Source of the DNA: JALYRV01 sp040902895
Lineage (GTDB): Bacteria; Acidobacteriota; Vicinamibacteria; Vicinamibacterales; SCN-69-37
Assembly: GCA_040902895.1 (NCBI GenBank)
Contig: JBBDWL010000087.1
Coordinates: 1 to 64,000 of the forward strand
Direction of reading: 5' to 3'
DNA: 64,000 nucleotides
The translations under genes were made by a program, and so were the position numbers. Below the pieces are notes generated by a model that was given only the letters and a program-made list of their open reading frames with translations, had not been told where the DNA came from and did not search any database. Below, one piece after another: positions 34,852-42,493 of this stretch. Every line of letters begins with the position of its first letter. Positions within the stretch are counted from its first letter, which is position 1.

Positions 34852-34932
34852 ATTGGGGACGGGTCTTAATTATTCATGTGTGTGACAAAAACTCAGCTCT
34901 CCATGAATAATTAAGACCCGTCCCCAATTTAT
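34848..34932. repeat. Perfect 31-bp inverted repeat (GGGGACGGGTCT family)
   Basis: Arms 34848-34878 and 34902-34932 are exact reverse complements with a 23-nt spacer. Each holds GGGGACGGGTCTTAATT, one base different from the core at 5806-5879. The outer arm supplies the TAA stop of the M20 gene, and the inner end is 9 nt from the GTG start of the CBS-like gene. It could end M20 transcription. Confidence 0.85.
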
Positions 34933-34941
34933 ACTTGCGGT

Positions 34942-36318
34942 GTGATCGCGCCGCCCGCCGCCAATTCCATCCTCGATACCGTCGGACGCACGCCGATGGT
35001 GCGTGTCAACCGTCTCACCAAAGGCGTCATCGACGCCGAGGTCTACATAAAAGTCGAGACGTTCAACCCCGGGCATTCGATCAAGGACCGCATGGCGGTG
35101 AAGATGATCGAAGACGCCGAGAAGGCGGGCCTGCTGAAGCCGGGCGGCACGATTATCGAGGGCACATCGGGCAACACCGGCATGGGCCTGGCGATGGTGG
35201 CGGTGATCAAGGGCTACAAGTGCATCTTCACGACCACCGACAAGCAATCGAAGACGAAGGTTGACGCGCTGCGTGCCTTCGGCGCGGACGTGATCGTGTG
35301 CCCGACCGACGTCGAGCCGGAAGATCCGCGCTCGTACTACTCGGTGTCGTCGCGCCTCGAGCGCGAGACGCCGAACGCCTGGAAAGCGAATCAGTACGAC
35401 AACCTGTCGAACCGGCAGGCGCACTACGAATGGACCGCGCCCGAAATCTGGGAACAGACAGAAGGCCGCATCACGCACCTCGTGGTTGGCGTCGGCACTG
35501 GCGGCACGATCTCCGGCGTCGGCAGGTTCCTCAAGGAGCAGAATCCGAAGATCCAGGTGCTGGGCATCGACACGTACGGCTCGGTGCTGAAGAAATACAA
35601 GGAAACCGGCGTGCTCGACCGGAACGAGATCTATCCCTACATCACCGAAGGCATCGGCGAAGACTTCGTGCCGCAGAACGTCGACTTCGACGTCATCGAT
35701 CATTTCGAGAAGGTCACCGACAAGGACGCCGCGGTCATGACGCGGCGCATCACGCGCGAAGAAGCGATCTTCGGCGGCAACTCGGCCGGCGCGGCCATGG
35801 CCGGGCTGCTGCAGATGAAGGATCGCTTCAAGAAGGGCGACGTGGTGGTCGTGATCTTTCACGACCACGGCACCCGCTATCTCGGCAAGATGTTCAATGA
35901 CGACTGGATGCGCGACAAGGGCTTCCTCGACAAGAAGGGCCTCACCGCGCGCGATCTGGTCGCCACCAAGACGAGCGTGCCGCTCAAGACGCTGCAGGTG
36001 ACCGACAGCGTCGCGCACGCGGCGCAGATGATGGCCGAGAACGATTTTTCGCAAGTGCCCGTCACGCGCGACGGCCGCATCGTCGGCGCGATCAGCGAGG
36101 CGACGATCTATTCGGAGCTGGTGAAGAGCCCCGACATCCGCACCGAGCCGGTCGAGAAGATCATGGGCCCGGCGTTTCCCTTCGCCGACATCACCATGGG
36201 CATCGACGCGCTGGCGAAGATGATGGCCTCGAAGACGCAGGCCGTGCTCGTGCGCGACTTCAAGTCTGACGACATTTACATCATCACGCGGTCAGACGTC
36301 ATCAAAGCACTCTCGTAA
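34942..36318 (+). CDS. Cystathionine beta-synthase-like PLP enzyme with C-terminal CBS domains
   Basis: GTG at 34942 gives 458 residues. The PLP lysine is in FNPGHSIKDRMA (Lys near 46). The phosphate loop is GTSGNTGMGLA. Other fold type II motifs are GVGTGGTISGVGRFLKEQNP and IFGGNSAGAAMAG. Two CBS domains follow from about 335 to 455 (TSVPLKTLQVTDSVAHAAQMM, QVPVTRDGRIVGAISEATIY). The enzyme should condense serine or O-acetylserine with homocysteine or sulfide. Sequences of this length with CBS domains are usually annotated as cystathionine beta-synthase; the heme domain of animal CBS is absent. It stands alone; the next gene is on the other strand. Confidence 0.9.
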   Translation: MIAPPAANSILDTVGRTPMVRVNRLTKGVIDAEVYIKVETFNPGHSIKDRMAVKMIEDAEKAGLLKPGGTIIEGTSGNTGMGLAMVAVIKGYKCIFTTTDKQSKTKVDALRAFGADVIVCPTDVEPEDPRSYYSVSSRLERETPNAWKANQYDNLSNRQAHYEWTAPEIWEQTEGRITHLVVGVGTGGTISGVGRFLKEQNPKIQVLGIDTYGSVLKKYKETGVLDRNEIYPYITEGIGEDFVPQNVDFDVIDHFEKVTDKDAAVMTRRITREEAIFGGNSAGAAMAGLLQMKDRFKKGDVVVVIFHDHGTRYLGKMFNDDWMRDKGFLDKKGLTARDLVATKTSVPLKTLQVTDSVAHAAQMMAENDFSQVPVTRDGRIVGAISEATIYSELVKSPDIRTEPVEKIMGPAFPFADITMGIDALAKMMASKTQAVLVRDFKSDDIYIITRSDVIKALS

Positions 36319-36339
36319 GAAGGCGAGGATTAGGGAGGT

Positions 36340-37461
36340 CTAGATCTTTACGGGTCCGCGGCCAAGTTCGGGCCACCATGCCGCCACCCGCCTTCGGACC
36401 GTCGCGAGCACACGATCAGCACTGCCCGCGCCGGCCACGGCCGCCTCCGGCGCGATCTTAAGAGCAAAATGTGCCATTGAATTGGCATCGGTCGCGATGA
36501 CGCGTCTTAGTACAAGCGGATTCGGGGATGTGGTGGCGGATATATCAAGATCAAAAAGGTAGATCCAGGCTGGCACTGGCTTCTTAGGTCCGCCTTTCCA
36601 GTCCAGTGAATAGGTTCCATCCTTGTTCGCCTTCAGATCAGGTTTTCCCAAATGCCGCTGCCAACTATCCCAAACCGACACGGGAAGAGCCAGAACGCAG
36701 CCGGCGCAACTCTCATCCGCGCCGATCTGGAACTTGAGCATGATCTGGTAGAAGGTTCGCTTGAAAACGTTGGCGATGTTCGGGCCTTCGATCTTCTGGC
36801 TCAACCACTGGGGGCTCTTGCGCAGCTCACGGTGAAAGTCTCGTCCGTGCAGTCGAAGGGCATCTTCCAGATTCTTTACGACTGCGCGATATGAACCGTG
36901 GAAATCCATGGTCTGGACCTCCAGAATTCCGTATTGTCCGAGACCCACTGCGCCTTTCCTGATAGCGACCCTGACCATTGTGACGTCGAACGCGAGCTCC
37001 GGCGAACGGTCTGTAGGTGTGATCGAGATCTCACCACCCAATTTGTCCTGCAGGTAGACGACTCCGACAGCACCTTCTGACAGCCGTTTCAGGAAGCTCG
37101 CCCGGACGCTTTCCAATGCCAGGGTAGGGGCTGGGAGAACGACCACCGACTTCTTTCTACTGACGCGAAACAGCCGTCGCGCGACATCGTCCAGCAAGGC
37201 CTTGTCGAGCGCCCGATACGGACAGACAAGCCAATCCTGTCGTTTGCCTGCGCTGGTGCTACTGATCGTACAAATGCCCAACGAGCTCGCCGGCTTGACA
37301 CAGAGCTTGTCCTCGGTCGTCGCCTCACTCAGAAAGGGGCAGCGCTTCTGTTTTTGATCCTCGAGGGTCTGACGGGTTTCAGCGACCACCGGATAAACAC
37401 GATGGCCCAGCCACTCGCTGACGTAGTTGCCGCGCTTCGGTTCGGCGTCAGCGTCCGACAT
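36340..37461 (-). CDS. NotI-family type II restriction endonuclease (putative)
   Basis: The product has 373 residues. Four cysteines at 41, 54, 64 and 80 (RCPFL, CVKP, LGICTISS, LVCPYRAL) match the metal (iron) site region of NotI, where they stabilise the fold. GILEVQTMDFHGSY near 180 is a candidate for the PD-(D/E)XK-type active-site strand with Gln in place of Lys. It overlaps the adjacent DNA methyltransferase by 14 nt on the same strand, the expected pairing. Base composition is visibly less GC-rich than around it, so the pair was probably acquired. The recognition site cannot be told from sequence; NotI itself cuts GCGGCCGC. Confidence 0.72.
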   Translation of the reverse strand: MSDADAEPKRGNYVSEWLGHRVYPVVAETRQTLEDQKQKRCPFLSEATTEDKLCVKPASSLGICTISSTSAGKRQDWLVCPYRALDKALLDDVARRLFRVSRKKSVVVLPAPTLALESVRASFLKRLSEGAVGVVYLQDKLGGEISITPTDRSPELAFDVTMVRVAIRKGAVGLGQYGILEVQTMDFHGSYRAVVKNLEDALRLHGRDFHRELRKSPQWLSQKIEGPNIANVFKRTFYQIMLKFQIGADESCAGCVLALPVSVWDSWQRHLGKPDLKANKDGTYSLDWKGGPKKPVPAWIYLFDLDISATTSPNPLVLRRVIATDANSMAHFALKIAPEAAVAGAGSADRVLATVRRRVAAWWPELGRGPVKI

Positions 37462-38545
37462 TCGCGTTGGCGGCTCTTAAGGCATGCTGACGCGCATTTG
37501 TCGCGTACTCGGGAACGATCTCTATCCCGATCGCCTGTCGGCCTTCCTCGAGAGCGACAGTAAGCGCGCGGCCTGTCCCGCAGAAAGGATCGAGGACGAC
37601 ACCGCCAGGAGGACAGGAACTGAGAATGCGGGGTCGAATCAGATCGATGGGGAACGTTGCCGAATGACCGTCCTGACCGGCCCGTACGTTACAAGTCACT
37701 ACATCCGTGGCGCGGGGTTCAAGATGCTCCATGTCGTAGTAATACTTGGCGCGCCCTTCCTTAGGTCGTTTCACGAAATGGAAGAAATGCTCATGCGCGA
37801 GCCTGAGTCGATCATTTTCTGGTCTCGGTGGGACGTTGGGTTTGTACCAGATCAGATCGTTACGGAGAATCCACCGTCGGTCCTGCATGGCAATCGCAAA
37901 TCTTGATGGAATCAGAAGCAATTGTTTTTCTTGTCTGAATCCTCCCATCGGTGTTCGTCTACGCTCGCGAGGATTACTACCGAGTCCCTGTCTACCTTTG
38001 TGTCTGATACTCGACCATCGGGCAAAGTAGGTATCGCCGATGTTGATCCACATGCTGCCCGTTGGTTTCAACGATGTTTGGGCCAGGTTGAGGATTTCAC
38101 TCAAGTGGGCGACGTACCATTCCGGTAAAGGCTCAAGACCTAGCACTCCGCCATGCTCTCGGTACCATTGATATGGCGGTATGTCCTCAGGCGCATGCCC
38201 CGCTTTGGTCCAAGCTGTCAGGATTGACCAGTCATGCGTCTGTCCGTAAGTCCGATGTCCCCAATAAGGCGGGCTGGTAAGGAGCAGATCGACGCTGTTC
38301 TTTGGGAGTTCAAGGAGACGTTCATATGCGTCGCCTTCAAGAATCTGAAACCTTGAGCCGCCAATCCTCTGCCTGCTCGCTGCTGAACGTGCTGAGCGTC
38401 TAGGCTCCGACTGGCGGATGGCATCAGCTCGTGGCATGTGCAAAGTCGGGACAGATTGCTCGTCTGATGTCTGTTCGAGCGGAAGCTGAGGCTGAATTGT
38501 AACCGAATCCATCCGTTTCCGCACAGCGAACTCCATGCCGATCAT
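37448..38545 (-). CDS. Site-specific DNA methyltransferase (N4-cytosine/N6-adenine type, beta class)
   Basis: The product has 365 residues from ATG at 38545 (38536 and 38512 are alternatives). Motif IV is TSPPYW (about 90-95), the form most often seen in N4-cytosine methyltransferases. Motif I, DPFCGTGRA, comes near 319-327, and IGIEIVPEYATNARQH ends the fold. This order (IV before I) is the beta class. A predicted target-recognition region lies between. It precedes the NotI-like nuclease gene, so the modification enzyme is made first. It shares the lower GC of the nuclease gene. Its product should protect host DNA. Confidence 0.85.
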   Translation of the reverse strand: MIGMEFAVRKRMDSVTIQPQLPLEQTSDEQSVPTLHMPRADAIRQSEPRRSARSAASRQRIGGSRFQILEGDAYERLLELPKNSVDLLLTSPPYWGHRTYGQTHDWSILTAWTKAGHAPEDIPPYQWYREHGGVLGLEPLPEWYVAHLSEILNLAQTSLKPTGSMWINIGDTYFARWSSIRHKGRQGLGSNPRERRRTPMGGFRQEKQLLLIPSRFAIAMQDRRWILRNDLIWYKPNVPPRPENDRLRLAHEHFFHFVKRPKEGRAKYYYDMEHLEPRATDVVTCNVRAGQDGHSATFPIDLIRPRILSSCPPGGVVLDPFCGTGRALTVALEEGRQAIGIEIVPEYATNARQHALRAANANVGR

Positions 38546-38631
38546 GCGCGGTGGTTTTCATCAGGATTCCGAACCTTCTTCGATCGGGCGCATAGCAGTT
38601 TCTGCAATGACCTGCAGTCCTTGGTTTGGCA

Positions 38632-38650
38632 GCTTGAGCAACCCTCAAGC
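38632..38650. promoter_or_regulatory. Inverted repeat between the methyltransferase and DUF454 genes
   Basis: GCTTGAG, CAACC, CTCAAGC: perfect 7-bp arms with a 5-nt loop, in the gap between two divergent genes (starts at 38545 and 38665). It may be an operator for the restriction-modification pair or part of a hairpin. No controller-protein gene is nearby. Confidence 0.35.
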
Positions 38651-38664
38651 GACTATCATCTGAT

Positions 38665-39042
38665 GTGCTCGTACGGGTGTTGTTCGCGGCCGCGGGCCTC
38701 ATGTTCGTCGGCCTCGGCGTGCTCGGCATCCTGTTGCCGGGTCTTCCCGCCACACCGTTCCTGCTGCTCGCGGGCTACTGTTTCGCCCGCAGTTTTCCAC
38801 GTCTCCATGAGTGGTTCGTGACGCATCCCTGGTTTGGACCGTACATCAAAGGCGCGCGTTCGGGATGGCGCATCCCGCGGCGGCAGGCGATGCAGACGAT
38901 TGCGGTGCTGTGGATCTCGATGGGCGTGACGGCGTGGCTCGTCGATCGATGGTGGGTGCGCGTGCTGCTGCTCGTGATTGCCGCCGGCGTGAGCATCTTT
39001 CTCGAGCGGCGCTCGCGCGTGCCGCGTACGGAGACGATCTGA
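38665..39042 (+). CDS. DUF454/YbaN-family membrane protein
   Basis: GTG at 38665 gives 125 residues. The family signature is clear: GVLGILLPGLPATPFLLLAGYCFARSFPRLHEW (read in parts), HPWFGPYIKGARSGWRIPRRQAMQ, then a TM pair. About three hydrophobic segments are present. YbaN proteins are inner-membrane proteins of unknown function. The stop overlaps the next start by one base (TGATG). Confidence 0.85.
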   Translation: MLVRVLFAAAGLMFVGLGVLGILLPGLPATPFLLLAGYCFARSFPRLHEWFVTHPWFGPYIKGARSGWRIPRRQAMQTIAVLWISMGVTAWLVDRWWVRVLLLVIAAGVSIFLERRSRVPRTETI

Positions 39043-39461
39043 TGGAACACATGCGGCGGATGCTGTTCCTTGTGCTGCTCGCGGGGATTGCCGGCACCGG
39101 CGCGGAGCTGCTGCTCACCAGCCACACGGCCGATGTCTGGCAGAAGCTGCCTGTCGCGCTGCTCGGCGCCGCAGTCCCCATCGTCGTTGTCGTCGCGCTG
39201 AATCCTGCGCGGGTGACGGTGGCCGTGATGCGCGGCGTCATGGTGCTGTTCATGGCGGCCGGCGCGCTCGGCATGTACTTGCACTACGACAGCAACGCCG
39301 AGTTCGCGGTGGAGCTCGACCCGGCACTGTCGGGCTTCGCGCTGTTTGCCGAAGCGCTCACGCGTCCGACGCCGCCGCCGCTGGCGCCAGGCACTATGAT
39401 CATGCTTGGCCTGCTTGGCTTGGTTTGTTGTTATCGCATCGATACACGGAAGGGAGACTGA
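39042..39461 (+). CDS. Hypothetical membrane protein
   Basis: ATG at 39042 overlaps the DUF454 stop by one base and gives 139 residues. Four hydrophobic segments are seen: about 5-22, 38-55, 65-84 and 115-132. It is read in the frame that also runs open upstream, but that part is antisense-like sequence in the previous gene. No family is recognised. Tight coupling to the DUF454 gene suggests they act together. Confidence 0.65.
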   Translation: MEHMRRMLFLVLLAGIAGTGAELLLTSHTADVWQKLPVALLGAAVPIVVVVALNPARVTVAVMRGVMVLFMAAGALGMYLHYDSNAEFAVELDPALSGFALFAEALTRPTPPPLAPGTMIMLGLLGLVCCYRIDTRKGD

Positions 39462-39466
39462 ATCGC

Positions 39467-40111
39467 ATGGCACCTATGTTTCGTCTGGCCGCCGCAGCCG
39501 CGGCGCTGGCCCTGATTGTCATCACCGCACCGCTGGCCGCGCAGGCAGGCAAGCGCACAACCGTGCTCGACGCCAATACGGCCACCGAGGCCCAGCTGTC
39601 GGGGCTGCCGCACATGCATGCCGCGCGCGCGAAGGCGCTGGTCGCCGCACGGCCATTCCTCACGACGAAGGCCTTCGACACGTTTGTCGCCTCGCAGGGC
39701 CTCACGCCGGAGCAGCGGAAAGAGCTGTACGGCCGCCTGTTCGTGCAGATCAATCTGGATACCGCAACGAAGGACGAGATCATGCTCATCCCTGGAATGG
39801 GCGCGCGGATGCTGCACGAGTTCGAGGAGTACCGCCCCTACAGGTCGCTGGCGGTCTTCCAGAAAGAGATCGCGAAGTACGTCAAGCCCGACGAGCTCGC
39901 ACGTCTCGAACAGTACGTGTTTGTCCCGATCAATCTGAACACGGCAAGCGACGCCGACATCCTGAGCATCCCCGGCATGGGCAATCGCATGCTGCACGAG
40001 TTCAAGGAATACCGGCCATACAAGTCGATGGAGCAGTTCCGGAAGGAAATCGGCAAGTACGTGAACGAGAAAGAAGTAGCGCGCCTCGAGCGCTACGTCA
40101 TCATTCAGTAA
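39467..40111 (+). CDS. Exported protein with three helix-hairpin-helix (ComEA-like) units
   Basis: ATG at 39467 (ribosome-binding site GGAAGGGAG at 39448-39456) gives 214 residues with a signal peptide (AAAAAALALIVITAPLAAQA). Three repeats follow, each with an 'INLNTA.. .EI..IPGMG.RML.EF.EYRPY' pattern: about 38-90 (LDANTATEAQLSGLPHMHAA), 97-150 (INLDTATKDEIMLIPGMGAR) and 160-212 (INLNTASDADILSIPGMGNR). These are helix-hairpin-helix DNA-binding motifs as in ComEA, which binds incoming DNA in competence. Having three units rather than the usual pair is unusual. No TM anchor is visible after the signal. Confidence 0.82.
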   Translation: MAPMFRLAAAAAALALIVITAPLAAQAGKRTTVLDANTATEAQLSGLPHMHAARAKALVAARPFLTTKAFDTFVASQGLTPEQRKELYGRLFVQINLDTATKDEIMLIPGMGARMLHEFEEYRPYRSLAVFQKEIAKYVKPDELARLEQYVFVPINLNTASDADILSIPGMGNRMLHEFKEYRPYKSMEQFRKEIGKYVNEKEVARLERYVIIQ

Positions 40112-40124
40112 CGCCGCGAGTCCA

Positions 40125-41363
40125 ATGCCCGACTGGCGCCGTGATGCCCACGCGTTTGCCTCGGCCGCGGAGCGGCATCTGCGCCGCGGCCTGATTCGTG
40201 CCGAGCGGATCGTCGATCGCGATCCGTACATCGCTGTCGGCTATCGCGGCTATGGCACGCGCGACGGCGCGCTGGTGCTCGGCCGCGTGCTGCAGGCCGA
40301 TGAGGCCATGCCCGAGGTGACCGGCGGATCCCGCTGGCGCAATCTGAGAGCCGCCATCACACGCCTTGAAAGCGATCCGATGCCGCACGCCCGCGTCAAG
40401 GTCTCCGTGGGCGGCGCGGTGGACGATGCGCGGGAGATTGTGGCGGATGATGAGGGCTTCTTTCGCGAGTGGATCGGCGTGCGCGAGCCGCTGCCGGAAG
40501 GAGGGTGGGTCCCCGTCAGGCTCTCGATCGCAGGCCAGATGGATCGAACACTCGCCAATCCGGCCGAATCCGTCTCCCAGGTCCTCGTGCCGCCGCCGGG
40601 CGCCGCCTTCGGCGTGATCAGCGACATGGACGACACCGTGCTGCAGTCCAACATCGCCAGCTTCCTGCGCGCCGCGCGGCTCGTGCTGCTCGAGAACGCG
40701 CAGACGCGCATGCCCTTTCACGGCGTCGCGGCGTTCTATCGCGCGCTGCAGGCCGGCACGGGCCTGACCGGACCGAATCCCATCTTCTATGTCTCGAAGA
40801 GTCCCTGGAATCTCTACGACGTGATTGCACAATTTCTGGAGCGGCAGGAAATCCCGATGGGTCCGCTGCTGCTGCGCGACTGGGACCTGGTTCCGGAGCG
40901 CTGGGCCAGGCCGGGCAAAGCCCGGCCCGCGAGCGGAACGGAGCGAGGCCTTGACGCCGAGCGAGTGAAGCGAGCCGGGGTTCGGGGCGGGGCCCCGACA
41001 AACAAAGCCTTCAAGACGCGCGAGATCGAAATGATCTTTCAGACCTATCCGTCGCTGCCGTTCATCCTGGTGGGCGACACCACGCAGAAGGATCCGGAGA
41101 TCTATCGCGAGATCATTCGCGCGTTCCCGGGCCGCGTGCGCGCCGTCTATATCCGCAACGTGGCCGCGACCGCGGATCGATCGACCGCCGTGAAAAAACT
41201 GGCTGAAGAGGTCAGCGCCGAGAGCGCGACACTGATTCTGGCCGACGACACCGCGGCCATGGCCGTTCATGCCGCGGAACAGGGATGGATCGACCCGGCG
41301 TCGCTGCCGAGCATCGCGGGCGACATGCGAGCCGATGAGGGAAGGACCGGCCAGAAGCAATGA
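40125..41363 (+). CDS. App1-type phosphatidate phosphatase-like protein (DUF2183)
   Basis: ATG at 40125 gives 412 residues. The catalytic HAD-like DxDxT/V motif is GVISDMDDTVLQS (Asp near 169-171). Other DUF2183 signatures are NPIFYVSKSPWNLYDV, QFLERQEIPMGPLLLRDWDL, FQTYPSLPFILVGDTTQKDPE and GRVRAVYIRNVA. Yeast App1 dephosphorylates phosphatidic acid and related lipids; bacterial members lack biochemical data. Residues about 262-293 are encoded by a GC-rich repeat inserted in frame between the LLRDW strand and KTREIEMIF. The reading frame is kept, so the enzyme may still work if the insert forms a loop. The stop overlaps the next start (ATGA). Confidence 0.85.
   Translation: MPDWRRDAHAFASAAERHLRRGLIRAERIVDRDPYIAVGYRGYGTRDGALVLGRVLQADEAMPEVTGGSRWRNLRAAITRLESDPMPHARVKVSVGGAVDDAREIVADDEGFFREWIGVREPLPEGGWVPVRLSIAGQMDRTLANPAESVSQVLVPPPGAAFGVISDMDDTVLQSNIASFLRAARLVLLENAQTRMPFHGVAAFYRALQAGTGLTGPNPIFYVSKSPWNLYDVIAQFLERQEIPMGPLLLRDWDLVPERWARPGKARPASGTERGLDAERVKRAGVRGGAPTNKAFKTREIEMIFQTYPSLPFILVGDTTQKDPEIYREIIRAFPGRVRAVYIRNVAATADRSTAVKKLAEEVSAESATLILADDTAAMAVHAAEQGWIDPASLPSIAGDMRADEGRTGQKQ
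40909..41003. repeat. GC-rich intragenic repeat, in frame within the App1-type gene
   Basis: It begins with a perfect hairpin, GGCCGGGC AAA GCCCGGCC (40909-40927), continues through short GAGCG/GAAGCGAG units and ends GGGGCCCCGACAAA. Its reverse complement shares the order of blocks with the repeat at 62-145. It encodes a Gly/Ala/Arg-rich stretch inside an otherwise conserved domain. Confidence 0.6.
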
Positions 41364-41653
41364 GTGCCTATGTCGTGGTTACTGTCGACGTGCACGATCC
41401 CGTGCGGTACGACGACTATAGAACGATGGTGCCGCCCACGATTGCCGCATACGGCGGGCGATTTCTCGTCCGCGGCGCGCCCCTGCATGAAATGGAAGGG
41501 ACGTGGCCGCGCCCGCGGCTCGTCATCCTGGAGTTCCCTGACGTCGAGGCCGCCAAGCGCTGGTGGGCATCGCCCGAATACGCCGACGCGAAGGCGCTGC
41601 GCCAGAGCATCTCCACCGCCGAACTCGTCATCGTGGAAGGGTTCAACGGATGA
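41360..41653 (+). CDS. DUF1330-family protein
   Basis: ATG at 41360 overlaps the App1 stop; 97 residues. The dimeric alpha/beta barrel signature is evident: YVVVTVDVHDPVRYDDY, YGGRFLVRGAP, RLVILEFPDVEAAKRWWASPEY and a C-terminal AELVIVEGF. It is a small cytoplasmic protein of unknown function, sometimes compared to ABM-type monooxygenase folds. The next gene starts in its stop (ATGA), so it is the middle member of an overlapping set. Confidence 0.88.
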   Translation: MSAYVVVTVDVHDPVRYDDYRTMVPPTIAAYGGRFLVRGAPLHEMEGTWPRPRLVILEFPDVEAAKRWWASPEYADAKALRQSISTAELVIVEGFNG

Positions 41654-42492
41654 TGGCGGAACGTCCGCTCGATCGGCTGCTGCCGCAGGCGCTCGCGCTG
41701 ATCCTGGGGCTTGGCGTCCTGGCGGCGGCCCTCGCCGCCGTCGTCACCGATGTCATGATGGGACGGCCGAGCACCAGCTCCGCGCTCGGTATCGTCTTCA
41801 TGCTTCCGCTCGCGCTGCTTGCGGCGGTCGTGGGTTTCGCGGCCGGTCACATGATTGGCACATGGCTGCGCGGCCGGGGGATGACGCCGGACGTGCCGAT
41901 GGGGCCCTACCGCATCGTCATGGCCTTCGTTCTTGCAGTCGCGACGGTGATCGGCGCGACGTTCGGTGCGCGGCCGGTGTTCCGGCACGAGCGTCTTCAG
42001 GAGCCGCGCGTGATGATGGGCGCCGGCGCCATGCAGCGTGAGCCGGGCAGGCCGCAGGCGTGCGAGACGTTGACGCCGGCCGTCCTGGCGTGCGACCTCT
42101 CGAGCGGGGCCAGTGCCGGAACGATGGTGTGGAACGGCCGCGACGTGACGGTCGGATGCACGCGCGAGGGCCGCATCACGGTGTCAGACGCGTCCGCCGG
42201 CGTGGTCGCGTCGGCGGATCTGTCGGCGTTCGAATACGTGCGGCACGTGCGTGCCGCGGCCGTGATGCAGACGGAAGGGCGCGAGGGGCTCGCGCTGCTC
42301 GCGGGCCTGCGCGCGACCGGTCGCCGGCACATGTTTCTGATCTTCGATGCCGACGGCCGCGTGATCTATCAGGAGCTGCTGCGCCGCGATCGCGATCCCG
42401 ACGCCCAGTCGCCGCTGTCGACCTGCGCGACTGACGACGCCTCGATGATCGTCGTCGATCTGGGCGAGCCGGTCACTTATCGTGGGAAGTAG
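41650..42492 (+). CDS. Hypothetical membrane protein with extracytoplasmic domain
   Basis: ATG at 41650 overlaps the DUF1330 stop and gives 280 residues. Three hydrophobic segments are present (about 12-33, 45-70 and 85-105). The rest, about 110-280, looks soluble and has pairs of cysteines (ACETLTPAVLACDL, VGCTREG, TCATDD). No family is recognised. It ends just before the FKBP lipoprotein gene, so it probably shares its transcript. Confidence 0.6.
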   Translation: MMAERPLDRLLPQALALILGLGVLAAALAAVVTDVMMGRPSTSSALGIVFMLPLALLAAVVGFAAGHMIGTWLRGRGMTPDVPMGPYRIVMAFVLAVATVIGATFGARPVFRHERLQEPRVMMGAGAMQREPGRPQACETLTPAVLACDLSSGASAGTMVWNGRDVTVGCTREGRITVSDASAGVVASADLSAFEYVRHVRAAAVMQTEGREGLALLAGLRATGRRHMFLIFDADGRVIYQELLRRDRDPDAQSPLSTCATDDASMIVVDLGEPVTYRGK

Positions 42493-42493
42493 A

